Origin: Prasinococcaceae sp. CCMP 1430
Lineage: Eukaryota; Prasinodermophyta; Palmophyllophyceae; Prasinococcales; Prasinococcaceae
DNA length: 64,000 nt
Direction: 5' to 3'
Assembly: GCA_013416795.1 (NCBI GenBank)
Contig: RQSC01000018.1
Span: 144,593-208,592, forward strand
Positions 1 to 9,760 of the stretch are shown piece by piece. Both the position numbers and the translations under genes were made by a program. Under the pieces are notes generated by a model. It made no database searches and was not told the origin of the DNA. It saw nothing but the letters and a program-made list of their open reading frames with translations. Position 1 is the stretch's first letter. Each line of letters opens with the position of its first letter.

Positions 1-450
1 TTCGCACGCGGCGCGTTCAGGCACCAGCAGGCACCCCATTCGGTCGGCCGGGCTGATGGACGACGCAGCCAGGCCAGGCCGCTCGCACACGACGCCATCA
101 AAACGCTTTACAACGCTCCCGTGGTTACATCTGAAGTAGACCTGCACCATATGGTGTGAGGGTCGTGACCTGACTTGCGTCACGGAAAGCGAAAGCGGGG
201 TAGGCAGACGCAGACATACGGCACCAAGCAGGCGTCCCGCCGGGCGAAACGGCGGGAGTCTGATGGCCAAATTCGTGGCGGGAAATGGGCGCGCGGGGGA
301 AATCCGCCCTGCCTGGGCCGCGATCGGCGATGAGGTGCTCAGCGCGCTGCTGCCGCTGCCAGCGGCGAGGGGGGAGGGCGACGGCGCCCGCCGTCGGCGC
401 CACTCGCTGCGCGCCGCGCAGCACGGGGGAGCGCGGGGTGGTGGGCGACG
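1..450. other. 5' flank with no recognised gene
   Basis: I see no conserved coding sequence here. The stretch lies upstream of the GCK-domain gene and probably holds its promoter. A match to the E2F consensus on the minus strand (GGCGGGAAAT on plus) sits near 277-286, but chance matches are expected at this base composition. Confidence 0.4.
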
Positions 451-1321
451 ATGCCGTACCCGTTCGAATACTTCAAGGCGGAGAAGGTGCGCGCGCGCGC
501 GCGCGCGGCGCGCACCGGTGCAGAGGTGGCGCGGTGAGGAGGGGGGGGGGGCTGCTGCGCGCCAGCGTGAGAGAGGACGTGTGGCATGGGGGGGAACAGG
601 GGAGAGTGCCTCGCGCAGAGCGCGTGCGCGAACGCGCTGGACATGCGCTGACGCCAACAACGTTTGCGCACTCATGCTCGGTGGCGTGGCGTCCACACGA
701 CGATGTGCGCCGGCGCTCGGCCCGCTCTCCCCCGCGTGTGCCGCAGAAGACTGAAGATGCCGCTGCGACCAGGGAGGGCGAGGATGGCGAGAAGGGCGAG
801 GACGGGGAGAAGGCGGAGTGCGGCTTCTGCGTGTTCATGAAAGCCGGCCCTTGCGGGGAAGTTTTCGAGGCGTGGGAGAAGGTCAGTCGTGCCGCGTTCA
901 GAGCTGAGCAGCGCTACAGCGGTGGGATCTGCACATGCGCGATGCATGCCGCGGCACTGCGCAGCGCCGCGCTGCAGTTGCTGGTCGACGTCAGTGTCTG
1001 CAATCGTGTGCTATGCGCTCGTACTGACGCAGGTTTCGCCCCTCGGGTGCGCTGTGCCACTGCGTGAACGGACTGGCCCCGGTGTCGCAGTGCGTGGAGG
1101 ACGGCCGCACGAGCGGGGAGGACTTCGTCGAGAGCTGCCTAGAGCCCACCATGGCGCTCAAAAACTGCATGGAGAGCAACCCGGAGTACTATAGCCCGGT
1201 CCTCGAGGCCGAGAAAACGGCTGCCGCGGGCTCGGGCGTGGAGGGCGATGAATCTGGCAGCGACGCGGCCCATGGGTCTGAGGGCAAGGCGCCGGCGCCT
1301 GCGTCCAAGACGGAGAAGTGA
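451..1321 (+). CDS. GCK-domain (CHCH-like) small protein, 3 exons
   Basis: Three exons: 451-486, 747-881 and 1091-1321, with introns 487-746 and 882-1090, both phase 0 with GT..AG ends. The start is the ATG of MPYPFEYFKAEK, chosen because it splices in frame into the acidic linker (KTEDAAATREGEDGEK). The core reads ECGFCVFMKAGPC, then EAWEK, then CVEDG across intron 2, and ends with ALKNCMESNPEYYSPVL. This is the GCK domain pattern: a CxxC-type start, a Trp-Glu helix and paired cysteines ending in an N/HP-x-Y-Y motif. GCK proteins are small and often mitochondrial; their biochemical role is poorly defined. The tail is low-complexity and acidic. About 133 residues in total. The joins are well supported because the domain is only complete after splicing. 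Function beyond the domain name is not known. Confidence 0.8.
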
Positions 1322-2062
1322 GCCTAATTTGACTACCTGCGCAAGCGGGCCGGTCCCCCGCGTAATTTTTTCCCCCTCACGCACGGATGCTGCGCCGCGC
1401 CGCCGCGCGGCGTCGCCACCGCGCTGCGCACGCCGCTGCGTGCATGCGGCCCGCGCGTGCGCTCGTGTGCTCGCGCGAGCGAGAGGGCGAGGGGGAGGGG
1501 GGCGGACAGGCTCGCAGGCAGGGCAGCCTTCCAGCCTCGTGTGCTCGGACGCAAACTGTTGAGGCGTTCCATCCCCGCTGCAGCAGAAATCGCATCGCTT
1601 GCCAGGAGGTGTGTCACAAACGAGCGATGGTACTGATACCAGTCCTTTTTTTTTTAACAAAAACGATCTCCATGGGGTGTCGCAACAATCCATTTTGATG
1701 TGTGTGTGTTTTTTTTTGGTGTCGCCGCACGACATGTGCGCGCAGCGGCCTGGCGCCGCCGCCAGCGGCAGCGGTGCGTTCGGCGCGGCGGCGGCAGCTC
1801 AGCACGCCACGCCTGCCGAGAGGCGTGAGGGGGGGGGGGGGCGAGGGGGAGAGGACCGAGAGACAGGCCCCTGGCGCCGCGGTGCCACGCGCATAGCCGG
1901 CGCCTGCAGCGGGCCAGCGCAGGCAGTGCATGCGCGCCGTCGGCAGTCGAAAGCTGCGCCGCTTTTTTTTTTTTAACTTGAAGTGCGCCCGCTCCAGTAG
2001 CGAGTAGGTTCCCCGGCCGACGCACCACAGGGTGCGCGGCGGCGCAGGGGGGGGGGGGCGCG
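1322..2062. other. Intergenic region, homopolymer-rich
   Basis: Lies between two plus-strand genes. It holds several poly-T runs (near 1647, 1709 and 1963) and poly-G runs (near 1831 and 2049). No gene is visible. It presumably combines the 3' UTR of the GCK gene with the promoter of the desaturase gene. Confidence 0.4.
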
Positions 2063-3292
2063 ATGGGACGCGGCGGCGATGCGGGCATGCGGGGTGCGGC
2101 CGAGGTGCGGGCAGCGGCAGCTCCCGCGGTAAAGGCGCCACCGCCGCTCCTCGAACGGCGCGCGCCGCACGGCGCGCCGCCGGTGACGTTCGCACAGCTG
2201 AAGGCGGCGGTGCCGGCGCACTGCTTCGAGCGCAGCGCGCTGCGCTCGCTCGCACACCTCGCGGCCGACCTCGCGTGCGTCGGCGCGTGTCTCGGCTTCG
2301 CGCTGTGGCTCGACGCGTCGCCGATGGTGGCCGCATGGCCGGCAGCTGTGCGCTACGCTGCGTGGGGGGCGTACGCGTTGGCGTGCGGGTGCTTCGGCAC
2401 GGGCCTGTGGGTGCTCGCCCACGAGTGCGGCCACGGCGCCTTCTCCGCCAGCCCGCTGCTAAACGACCTCGTGGGCTTCGTGGTGCATAGCTTCCTAGGC
2501 GTACCCTACTTCAGCTGGAAGTATTCGCACGCGCGCCACCACGGCGGCACGAACTCGATGGAGCGCGACGAGGTGTTCGTGCCCATGCGCGAGGCGGAGG
2601 CGCCGTTGATGAACTTCTCGTGGGGCTACTCGCTGCCCGTGCGCCTCTTTTACATGGTCGTCACCTTCACCGCCGGCTGGCCGCTCTACCTCGCCGTGAA
2701 TGCGGCGTCGCGCAAGCACGATGGCCGCGCGCTCGTGTCGCATTTCGATCCGACCGCGCCAATCTTCAACAAGCGCGAGCGCGCCTACGTGTTGCTGAGC
2801 GACGCGGGACTCATCGGCGCGGGCTACGGCCTGTGGAGGGTCGCGCAGGCCTTCGGCTACGACGCTCTCGCCAGGTACTATGTGGCACCCCTCATGGTCG
2901 TCAACTTCTGGCTGGTGATGATCACGTGGCTGCAGCACACGCACCCGTCGGTGCCCCACTACAGCGGCGAGCAGTGGACGTGGCTCAAGGGCGCGCTGAG
3001 CACCGTCGACCGTTCCTACGGCTACGTGCTCGATCGCGTCTTTCACCGCATCGCCGACTTGCACGTGGCGCACCACCTCTTCTCGTACATCCCCTTTTAC
3101 CACGCCGAGGAGGTCACCAAGATCATCAAGCCAATGCTCGGCGAATACTACCTCGAGGACACGAGGCCCATCTTCAAGGCGCTGTGGGAGGACTGGGCGG
3201 CGTGCCGCTACGTCGCACCCGAGGACGAGTCAGGCCCTGACGTGCTCTGGTGGCAGGTCGCCTCCAGACCTGCGAAGAGCAAGAGCACGTAG
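2063..3292 (+). CDS. FAD2: Delta-12 (omega-6) fatty acid desaturase, FAD2 type
   Basis: Intronless, 409 residues. It is a membrane di-iron desaturase that introduces a double bond into oleoyl lipid to give linoleoyl lipid. The three histidine boxes are complete: HECGH at 120-124, HARHH at 156-160 and HVAHH at 334-338. The stretch after box 2 (GGTNSMERDEVFVP) and the one before box 3 (YGYVLDRVFHRIADLHVAHH) are typical of the FAD2/FAD6/omega-3 group. Hydrophobic spans lie between boxes 1 and 2 and between boxes 2 and 3. The N-terminus is Ala/Pro-rich and basic but does not look like a clear plastid transit peptide, so an ER (FAD2-like) location is favoured. Delta-12 rather than omega-3 specificity is inferred from overall resemblance and is not certain. 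The ATG at 2063 is the first in frame. Confidence 0.85.
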   Translation: MGRGGDAGMRGAAEVRAAAAPAVKAPPPLLERRAPHGAPPVTFAQLKAAVPAHCFERSALRSLAHLAADLACVGACLGFALWLDASPMVAAWPAAVRYAAWGAYALACGCFGTGLWVLAHECGHGAFSASPLLNDLVGFVVHSFLGVPYFSWKYSHARHHGGTNSMERDEVFVPMREAEAPLMNFSWGYSLPVRLFYMVVTFTAGWPLYLAVNAASRKHDGRALVSHFDPTAPIFNKRERAYVLLSDAGLIGAGYGLWRVAQAFGYDALARYYVAPLMVVNFWLVMITWLQHTHPSVPHYSGEQWTWLKGALSTVDRSYGYVLDRVFHRIADLHVAHHLFSYIPFYHAEEVTKIIKPMLGEYYLEDTRPIFKALWEDWAACRYVAPEDESGPDVLWWQVASRPAKSKST

Positions 3293-3478
3293 CCAGCCGC
3301 GGCCTTGTCATAATAACCAAACGCCTAACTGTTTCTTTTTTGTTTTAGTCCAGCTCGGTACACGCGCGCACTGTGTGTTTGCTGTGCGTCGCCGGCCCCA
3401 GCGTACCTGTGGTACAGTATTAGGACAATTTCTTATGTATATGTACGGTAGGTCACATGTGTAAGTGTGCGCTTGCCC

Positions 3479-5187
3479 TTAGATGGCCTTGCTCAGCTGC
3501 GCGTGGGCGAGCGTGGGCGAGTCATCGGCATTGGCGGCGTGGTGGGTGTAGAGCGAGAGCGCAGTAAACGCGGCTGAAACGCAGAACACCTTGTCGAACA
3601 GCCTGTGGAAGTGCTCGAAGGGCACGTCGCCGCCCATGGCCTCCTCGATGGCGAGCCTGTGGTCGTCACGCAAGTTAACGCGGATGAGCAGCACGCTCGA
3701 CAGGAAATACAAGCCCATGATCTCAGTGACGAAGAGCAGAAGCGACGTCGTGCCCGCCACCCCACGCACCGCGGCCGTGCCACCGGCCAGTCGCGCCACC
3801 CTCATTGAGGTCACGGCGAAGCGCCGCAGCGAAAGGACCGTCAGTATGCCGATGAGCGCCAGGCTGCACCATTGCGCGATGGCCTTGGCCTGCTCCTTGG
3901 ATAATTGCAGCCCGCCGAGGGATCCAACTGCCGCCAGTGAGCGCGTGAGCGTGATCACGGGATCCGATATCTGGCCAGAGTCGCCGAAGAGCACGTTCTT
4001 CATGCTCAGCAGCACTCGGCCCGCGCAACACAGCGCTCCGATGCCGAGCAGCGCGGTCCACACCTGGGAGGGCGTCGCGTGTCGCGGCGCGCCGGTCAGT
4101 GATGCGGCACGTTTTGAGGGGTGCGCGCGCGCTCTGTGGGCAGTCGCATGTGAGGGTGTGTTCACACAGGCGCACGCACCATTCCCAGGGCCGAACGAGC
4201 CTGCTGCGTCCGCTCGTGCGCCTCGTGGAGCTCGGCAAGCTCGAGAAAAGCCGTGCGGCTTACGTCCTCGAGCATCACAGCCTCACGCTCGAGCTGCTCC
4301 GCGCTCGCTCGCTCTCGGGCGGCCGCGCTGCGGGCCCCACCGCGAACGAGCTTCGTCACGCGCCTGAGCGAGCCGAAGATGCCCCCCTTGGACAGTCTCC
4401 CGTCCGCGCCGCCCGAGTCGCCGTTGCCCCCATTAAGCCTGCTTGCCTGCGCGAGCGCGCCAACGCGGCGCTCCTCGCGTCGCGCGAGCGCTGCCCGCCT
4501 CCTCTTGGCGGCGACGCTCTCCATGCAGTTGCGCACGCGCGCTGTCGCAGCAGCCACTTCGATCTCGCTGACGCGCTGCTTGAGTCGATACAGGTACTGC
4601 ACGGGCAGGTTGACCGCTCCGAAGCCCGAGAGCACAGCCAGCAGCAGCACGCCCACGACGCTCAGGCGTGACACAGCCTGCGCCGTTGAAATCAGCGGGC
4701 CGTCGGGCGTTGGGAAGTACCAGCCGACGGCGAGCAACGACGCGAGGCATCCCAGCGTCGCAATCGCGGCACCCGCGAGCGCGCGCGTCGTCCGCACCCC
4801 TTCGAGGCGCAGCGCGAGAAACGCGTGCGCCGCCGGCAGCGCGCCGGCGAGGAGGACGAGCAGGAGCGACACGTGCAGGCGCCACGCGACCGCGCGTGCG
4901 TGCGGAGGCAGCGTTCCAGTCACCTCGTAGAGGACGAGGGTGAGAAGGTCCGTCGCGCATGCGAAGGTCGCGACGAAGGCTGCACGCGCCGCCGCCGTCG
5001 CCGGCTTGCCGGAGGCAGCCTCGAGCGCCGGCGACAGTTTCTCCCGCAGGAAGAGCGCTCCGACACAAGCGAGCGCAGCGGGCGGCCCGACCGTCTGCGC
5101 CGCGCATAGCAGGCCCGGCAGCGCGCCGCCATCGCCGCCGCCGCCAGATTGCGCGGACATCTCCTTCACCCCCAGCGCGGAGTCCAT
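3479..5187 (-). CDS. GPHR: Golgi pH regulator / GTG-type multi-pass membrane protein
   Basis: Two exons on the minus strand: 5187-4180 and 4063-3479, with the intron 4179-4064 (GTGCGT..CAG, phase 0). The product is about 530 residues. The family (GPHR in animals, GTG1/2 in plants) forms an anion-conducting channel that controls Golgi acidity. Exon 1 carries the signature SVVGVLLLAVLSGFGAVN followed by PVQYLYRL. Exon 2 carries MGLYFLSSVLLIRVNL and FEHFHRLFDKVFCVSA near the C-terminus; both match the family ends closely. A charged, coiled-coil-like segment lies between them (about residues 195-335), as in homologues. The ATG at 5187 (MDSALGVKEM) is used because the longer frame opens only at GTG. 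The region is convergent with the desaturase gene, with about 186 bp between stop codons. Confidence 0.85.
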
Positions 5188-6223
5188 TGTGCCAGCCGTG
5201 GACGTACGCTGCCCCCGCACCACGCTCGCCCCCCCGGCCCCTCTCCTCGCCCCTTGTCACGCCGCAGCGCTCCCGACCTCGTGTCGTGGCGCGCACCTCG
5301 CCCACTCCGCACCGCGCGCGCGCGAAGAGCGCGCGCAGTGTGGCATGCTGCAGCATCGCCCCCCCACCCCCCCACCCTGCCTCGCCCCCTGGTCGGGCCC
5401 GCCTGCAGCGCAGCAGCGGCGCAGCGCATCCGGTGCTGTTCGGGTTCGGAACCCGCCACAAACAAGCACAATTTCAGTTTGGGTTGCAGCGCGCACTCGT
5501 GAATTTTGGGCCACGTTTTGGTCATGCGATTCGATGGTGTACCATCACGATGGCAGGCTGCAGGAGTGGAAGTTTGCGAGACTGGCCCAAATCGCCTTCA
5601 TTTTGTACTGCAAGACAGACGCGAACCGATCCTGATCCTCATTAGGCGGTGGGGGAAAAAAAAACTTTTTTTCCCGCCACGGGGCGAAGGCGGTGAGGGG
5701 ATGGCGGCGGCGGCGAGCGGCGGCGCCTCCCCCTCTTTCCCCCTCCCCCTCGCCCCCTTCCTCCCCCCCGCTCCCGACCAGGATGGCGAGCGACGGGTAG
5801 AGTGGGGGCGGTAGCGAGGGCAGGGGTGGCGGCGGCGCGCCGGGCGCGCGTCGTTGCGCTGCGAGAGCGCCGCGGCCGCCGCCGGGGGAGGGGGGGGCGG
5901 GGCCGTACGTGGCTCAGCGCACCCCGCGCGTTTTTCGCGTGAGCATTTTTCGAACTGCTGGTGGCGATGCGTGCGCGGTGCAGGGCGGGGCGGAGTTGCG
6001 TGCCACACCTGCGCGGGCGCGCGCGGGCGCCGGAGAGGGCGGGGGATGGCGATGGCGTGGACGCCCCGGCGTCCGCGCTTGCGTACTTGTTGCCGGTGGT
6101 GGTGATGAAGATGTCGCCGGTCTCGCCGCACGCGGCTGCCGCGCGGACGGGTGCGCGTGCACGGGCAGGGGAGCGCGCCGTTCGAAAAGCGCCGAGCGCA
6201 TCGCGGCAGCGGCGGCGGGCGCG
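5188..6223. other. Divergent promoter region, GPHR / HIRA
   Basis: About 1 kb between two divergent genes with no conserved coding sequence. It contains an inverted repeat of A and T tracts flanked by G and C runs at about 5646-5678, poly-C runs near 5360 and 5765, and a run of G near 5885. It likely carries both promoters. Confidence 0.5.
5646..5678. promoter_or_regulatory. A-tract/T-tract inverted repeat with an E2F-like site
   Basis: A GGCGG-flanked run of A meets a run of T ending in TTTCCCGCC (5670-5678), which matches the E2F/DP consensus. It sits about 550 bp upstream of the HIRA start in a divergent promoter. The inverted repeat could also be a nucleosome-excluding tract. The functional reading is inference. 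Confidence 0.3.
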
Positions 6224-9145
6224 ATGCACGTCTTCAAGCCGGCGTGGGTGGCGCATGAGGGGACGCCGATCTTCTCGGTGGATCTGTCGTCCGATGGCGC
6301 GCGGTGTGCGACCGCGGGCAGCGACCAGAAGATCAAGGTGTGGGCGATGGCACCGATCCGCGACGCGCGCGCCGAGGCCGATCCGCAGGGCACGCCCAAG
6401 CTCCTCGCGGTGCTCGACTCACACATGGGCAGCGTGAACGTGGTGCGCTGGTCGCACTCGGGGCGCTTCTTGGCCAGCGGCGCCGACGACAAGTGCTGCC
6501 TTGTATACGCACTCCGCCCGGGTGGTGCTGCTGCGCGCTTCGGCGCGGCCGAGGGCGAGGGCGGCATAGAGAACTGGAGGGTCGTGCGTACTCTGCGCGG
6601 CCACGCTGCCGACGTGACCGACCTGGCCTGGGCGCCTGACGACGCGCTGCTGGCGACGTGCTCGGTCGACAACACGGTGCGCGTGTGGGATGGCGAGGGC
6701 GCGCTTGTGGCGACGCTGCAGGGGCACGCCAGCCTGGTGAAGGGCGTGTGCTGGGACCCGATCGGAACGTACCTCGCGACGCAGAGCGATGACAAGAGCG
6801 TGATCGTGTGGAAGACGGAAGATTGGACGCCGGCCAAGAGCATCCGGGGCCGATTCGAGAAGAGCGCCGGCTCGAGCTTCTTCCGGCGGCTGCACTGGTC
6901 GCCTGACGGGGATGCGCTCGTGTGCCCGCACGCCTACCAGCAGCCGTCGCACACAGCGACCGTGCTCGATCGCTCCGACTTCGAGTCGAAGTTCGACCTG
7001 GTCGGGCACAAGCAGCCGGTCGTGGCGGTGCGATTTTCGCCGTCGATTTATACGCGCAAGGGTGCGGAGAGCGCAGGGCAGCACTTCACGGTCATCGCCG
7101 TCGGCTCGAAGGATAACAAGATGACCATCTGGACCACTGGCAAGACCAAGCCGCTGGCCATCGTGCGCGACTGCTTTGAGCAGAGCATCGTCGACATCAG
7201 CTGGGGGCGCAAGGGCGACAGACTCATGGCCGCAAGCCTAGATGGAACCGTCACTTACATCGAGTTCGGCAAGGAGGAACTCGGAACGCCGCTCGCGGCG
7301 GATAAACACGAGGAGTACCTCGCTGAGAAGTATGGCGTCCGCAAGAAGGGGCTGTCCTTCACAGCGTCGCCCGCGCTGGTCGCGCTTGAGGCAGAGGCCG
7401 CCCAAGTCGCGCCCGTGAAGGTCGAAGGCAAGCCCAAGACCAAGCCGAATGCGTCCGCGGGAGAGCAGAAGAAGGCGCCCAGGCGCATCACGCCGATGGC
7501 GGTGGGGAACGGCGCAGCCAACGGCGCGGCCAACGGCGCGGCCAACGGCCCGGCCAACGGCGCGGCCAATGGCGAGGCCAACGGCGAGGCCCATGGCGCC
7601 GCAAATGGCGCTGGCCTCCCCAATGCCACGGCCACACCCGCCAACGGCTCGTCACCCAAGCCAGCTCCGGCCGCCAAGCCTGCGCAGCGCGCGCCAAGTG
7701 CGGCGGCCATCAGCGCGGCGCTTCGCAGGCAACAGCAGGAGTACCGAGCTCCTGATGGCAAGCGGCGCATCGTGCCTATCCCCACCGACGGCGGCTCGCA
7801 GCCCGGTGTGCCGTTTGACGCGCCGGGGACCGACGCGGGCGGCGGCGGCGCGATGGCTCAACACCAGGCAGCGCGGCAGGTTATACCGTCACCGAGCCAG
7901 ACCATGTCTGGAGGCCACATTCACGAGACGCCCGCGGCCAAACGCGTGAAGTACGGCCACGCCGCCGCGCCTGTGCTATTGGCACCTCCGGTCGCCGATG
8001 GTGAGGCCCCCATGGTGCCCTTCCACGTCCCAGAGACTTTGACGGCCGAGTTGAAGGCGATGGCGGAGGCACAGGGGGGGGTCCCCGGGGAGGCCGCGCT
8101 GGTGCTGCACGTCGCGAATCAGCGTGCTGCGCAGAGCGGCCGTTCCGGCAGCTGCGAGGTGCGAGTCACTCGAGGCGCCGAGGTCCTGTGGAAGGACTCG
8201 GTGTCGTCGACGGCCATCTCGGTTGCCGGAAACGCTCGGGTTGCGGCGATCGCGTGCCAGGATGGATCGCTGCACTGCTACACTGCTGCTGGTGGAAGGA
8301 GGCTCACCTGCCCGCTCATGCTTGGGGCTCCCGTCACGATGCTTCGTTTCGCGCGCAAGGGCAACGAGCTCACATTGCTCACGCTTACCTCGGCCGGCCG
8401 CCTGCGAGTGATTGACCTCAAGGCGATGAGGACGACAGCGGACGTGGAGGTGAGCTCGCTCCTCGGGGAGGAGGGCGTCGGTGTCATCGACGCCTCACTG
8501 TCGCGCACGGGCGTGCCCACTATCACGCTTTCCTCCAGGCGCGTATACGCACTGCACGCGGGCGTGGGCTGCTGGCAGCGCGTGGTAGACGCGCAGGCAT
8601 TCGAGCATTCCTCGTTTGCGTCTGTTCTGGCGCCCGCGGCGGATGCTGAGGGTGCCGATGCGCGCGAGGTGGGGGCACTGGAGGCGGGCGCGCGTGGAGG
8701 CAAGTCGCCGCAGCTGCGCAGGGCGCTGCTCGGCACCAGCGCAAAGAAGCACCAGGAGGAGACGACCCGCCACCTCGAGACGCTCATGGCGGCTGCTCTG
8801 TCGATGGACTCGCCCGCCGAGTACAAGGACTGGCTGCGCGCGTACGCCTCGAATCTGGCTGCGGCAGCAGAGGGGGACCGGTTGAAGGAATTCTGCCAAG
8901 AGCTGCTGGGGCCGCCGCATGTTGGCAACGAAGGCGACTCTGACTGGTCGCCGTGGGTGCTGGGCATGCATTCCCGTCACCTCGTGCGCTTCGTGGTGCT
9001 GCCGGCGATGGCGAAGAGCCATGAGATGCAGCGGCTCGTGCTCGAGATAAAGGACGAGGTCGACGAGCTCTACAAGCGGCACGGCACGCCGCCCGCGGGG
9101 AGGGACCCAGGCGCCGGCGTCACGGCAAGACCGGTGGGGAGCTGA
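6224..9145 (+). CDS. HIRA: HIRA histone H3.3 chaperone
   Basis: Intronless, 973 residues from the ATG at 6224 (MHVFKPAWVAHEG), which matches the conserved HIRA N-terminus; the upstream open frame is not conserved. HIRA deposits H3.3-H4 independently of replication with its partner ASF1 and the UBN and CABIN subunits. The N-terminal WD40 propeller covers about residues 1-390, with repeats such as GHAADVTDLAWAPDDALLATC. The B domain has two candidate ASF1-binding motifs: RRITP at 420-424 and KRRIVP at 513-518. Between them is an Ala-Asn-Gly repeat (about 430-461). The C-terminal Hira domain starts near residue 642 (EVLWKDSVSS) and runs to about 870. Length is close to the human protein (about 1017). 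The link to chromatin fits the neighbouring AlkB-CXXC-SRA gene, but no operon-like coupling is implied. Confidence 0.93.
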   Translation: MHVFKPAWVAHEGTPIFSVDLSSDGARCATAGSDQKIKVWAMAPIRDARAEADPQGTPKLLAVLDSHMGSVNVVRWSHSGRFLASGADDKCCLVYALRPGGAAARFGAAEGEGGIENWRVVRTLRGHAADVTDLAWAPDDALLATCSVDNTVRVWDGEGALVATLQGHASLVKGVCWDPIGTYLATQSDDKSVIVWKTEDWTPAKSIRGRFEKSAGSSFFRRLHWSPDGDALVCPHAYQQPSHTATVLDRSDFESKFDLVGHKQPVVAVRFSPSIYTRKGAESAGQHFTVIAVGSKDNKMTIWTTGKTKPLAIVRDCFEQSIVDISWGRKGDRLMAASLDGTVTYIEFGKEELGTPLAADKHEEYLAEKYGVRKKGLSFTASPALVALEAEAAQVAPVKVEGKPKTKPNASAGEQKKAPRRITPMAVGNGAANGAANGAANGPANGAANGEANGEAHGAANGAGLPNATATPANGSSPKPAPAAKPAQRAPSAAAISAALRRQQQEYRAPDGKRRIVPIPTDGGSQPGVPFDAPGTDAGGGGAMAQHQAARQVIPSPSQTMSGGHIHETPAAKRVKYGHAAAPVLLAPPVADGEAPMVPFHVPETLTAELKAMAEAQGGVPGEAALVLHVANQRAAQSGRSGSCEVRVTRGAEVLWKDSVSSTAISVAGNARVAAIACQDGSLHCYTAAGGRRLTCPLMLGAPVTMLRFARKGNELTLLTLTSAGRLRVIDLKAMRTTADVEVSSLLGEEGVGVIDASLSRTGVPTITLSSRRVYALHAGVGCWQRVVDAQAFEHSSFASVLAPAADAEGADAREVGALEAGARGGKSPQLRRALLGTSAKKHQEETTRHLETLMAAALSMDSPAEYKDWLRAYASNLAAAAEGDRLKEFCQELLGPPHVGNEGDSDWSPWVLGMHSRHLVRFVVLPAMAKSHEMQRLVLEIKDEVDELYKRHGTPPAGRDPGAGVTARPVGS
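7511..7606 (+). repeat. 12-bp tandem repeat inside HIRA (Ala-Ala-Asn-Gly units)
   Basis: About eight imperfect copies of GGCGCGGCCAAC encode Asn-Gly-Ala-Ala repeats in the B-domain linker. Single-base changes give Pro, Glu and His variants. It keeps frame and is likely variable in copy number between strains. Confidence 0.85.
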
Positions 9146-9760
9146 CCCGAGCTTGACCTCGTAAGAGCTCTGTATTCTACTGCGCAAGGTCTCAGACCCG
9201 CGCGACCGGGGACGCTCGCACTTGCCTGCGCGCTCACCACGGGGCGGAGGATAAAAAGGTGCCAGCGCGCTCCATTCCCCAAAACACGGAACCAACCGTC
9301 GACCGCGGCACAAAAGCGCCTTGCATCCGAATGCACACGGACGGGCGCGACGCCGCGAAAGCGAAAGCGGATCTGCGAGCCCCGCACAAACCGACAAGAT
9401 CGCGGAGATCTTTCCCGAGGATATTTCGTGTAGGCGCGGACGGGAAAGGACGCACTGTCGAAACGACATACGTATCGGTTTTCTTTGGTTGGTTCTGACT
9501 TATGGCACCTGCGGCGGGCGGGGGTTCTGGGCTGCCCGCAACAACCGTCCTCGCTGGCGCGCGCGACGCTTTCCCCCCGACCCCAACCCCCCCACACAGC
9601 ACGCGTGCGCGCCGCAGCGGGGCGGGGCAGGGAGGGGCCGAGGTGGCGCCGCGGGACGGGGAGGTGGGGCGAGTGGGCGTGGGACGGTGCGGCCCTGCGC
9701 GCGGCCCGGGGTTTGGGTGGGTGGGGGCTCCCGCCGCGGGCGCTTCGGCCGCACGGCGCG
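9146..9760. other. Intergenic region upstream of the AlkB fusion gene
   Basis: Holds the 3' end of HIRA and the presumed promoter of the AlkB fusion gene. It contains a TATA-like ATAAAAAG at 9251-9258, one of the few AT-rich elements in the window. The frame of the downstream gene is open back to 9485 but starts there with no conserved sequence. No other gene is visible. Confidence 0.4.
9251..9258 (+). promoter_or_regulatory. TATA-like element ATAAAAAG
   Basis: A good TATA-like match in very GC-rich surroundings, about 500 bp before the AlkB fusion ATG. If used, the 5' UTR would be long, or the transcript could start with a non-coding exon. No transcript evidence is available. Confidence 0.3.

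Noticed and set aside
5435-5460. TTCGGGTTCGGAACCCG hairpin followed by CCA
   Set aside because: A short stem only; no D or anticodon arms upstream, so not a tRNA.
5909-6223. N-terminal extension of the HIRA frame
   Set aside because: Open but not conserved; the HIRA family begins at the Met at 6224.
7511-7606. Regular 12-bp repeat as a possible CRISPR array
   Set aside because: No spacers; repeats are contiguous and in frame within HIRA.
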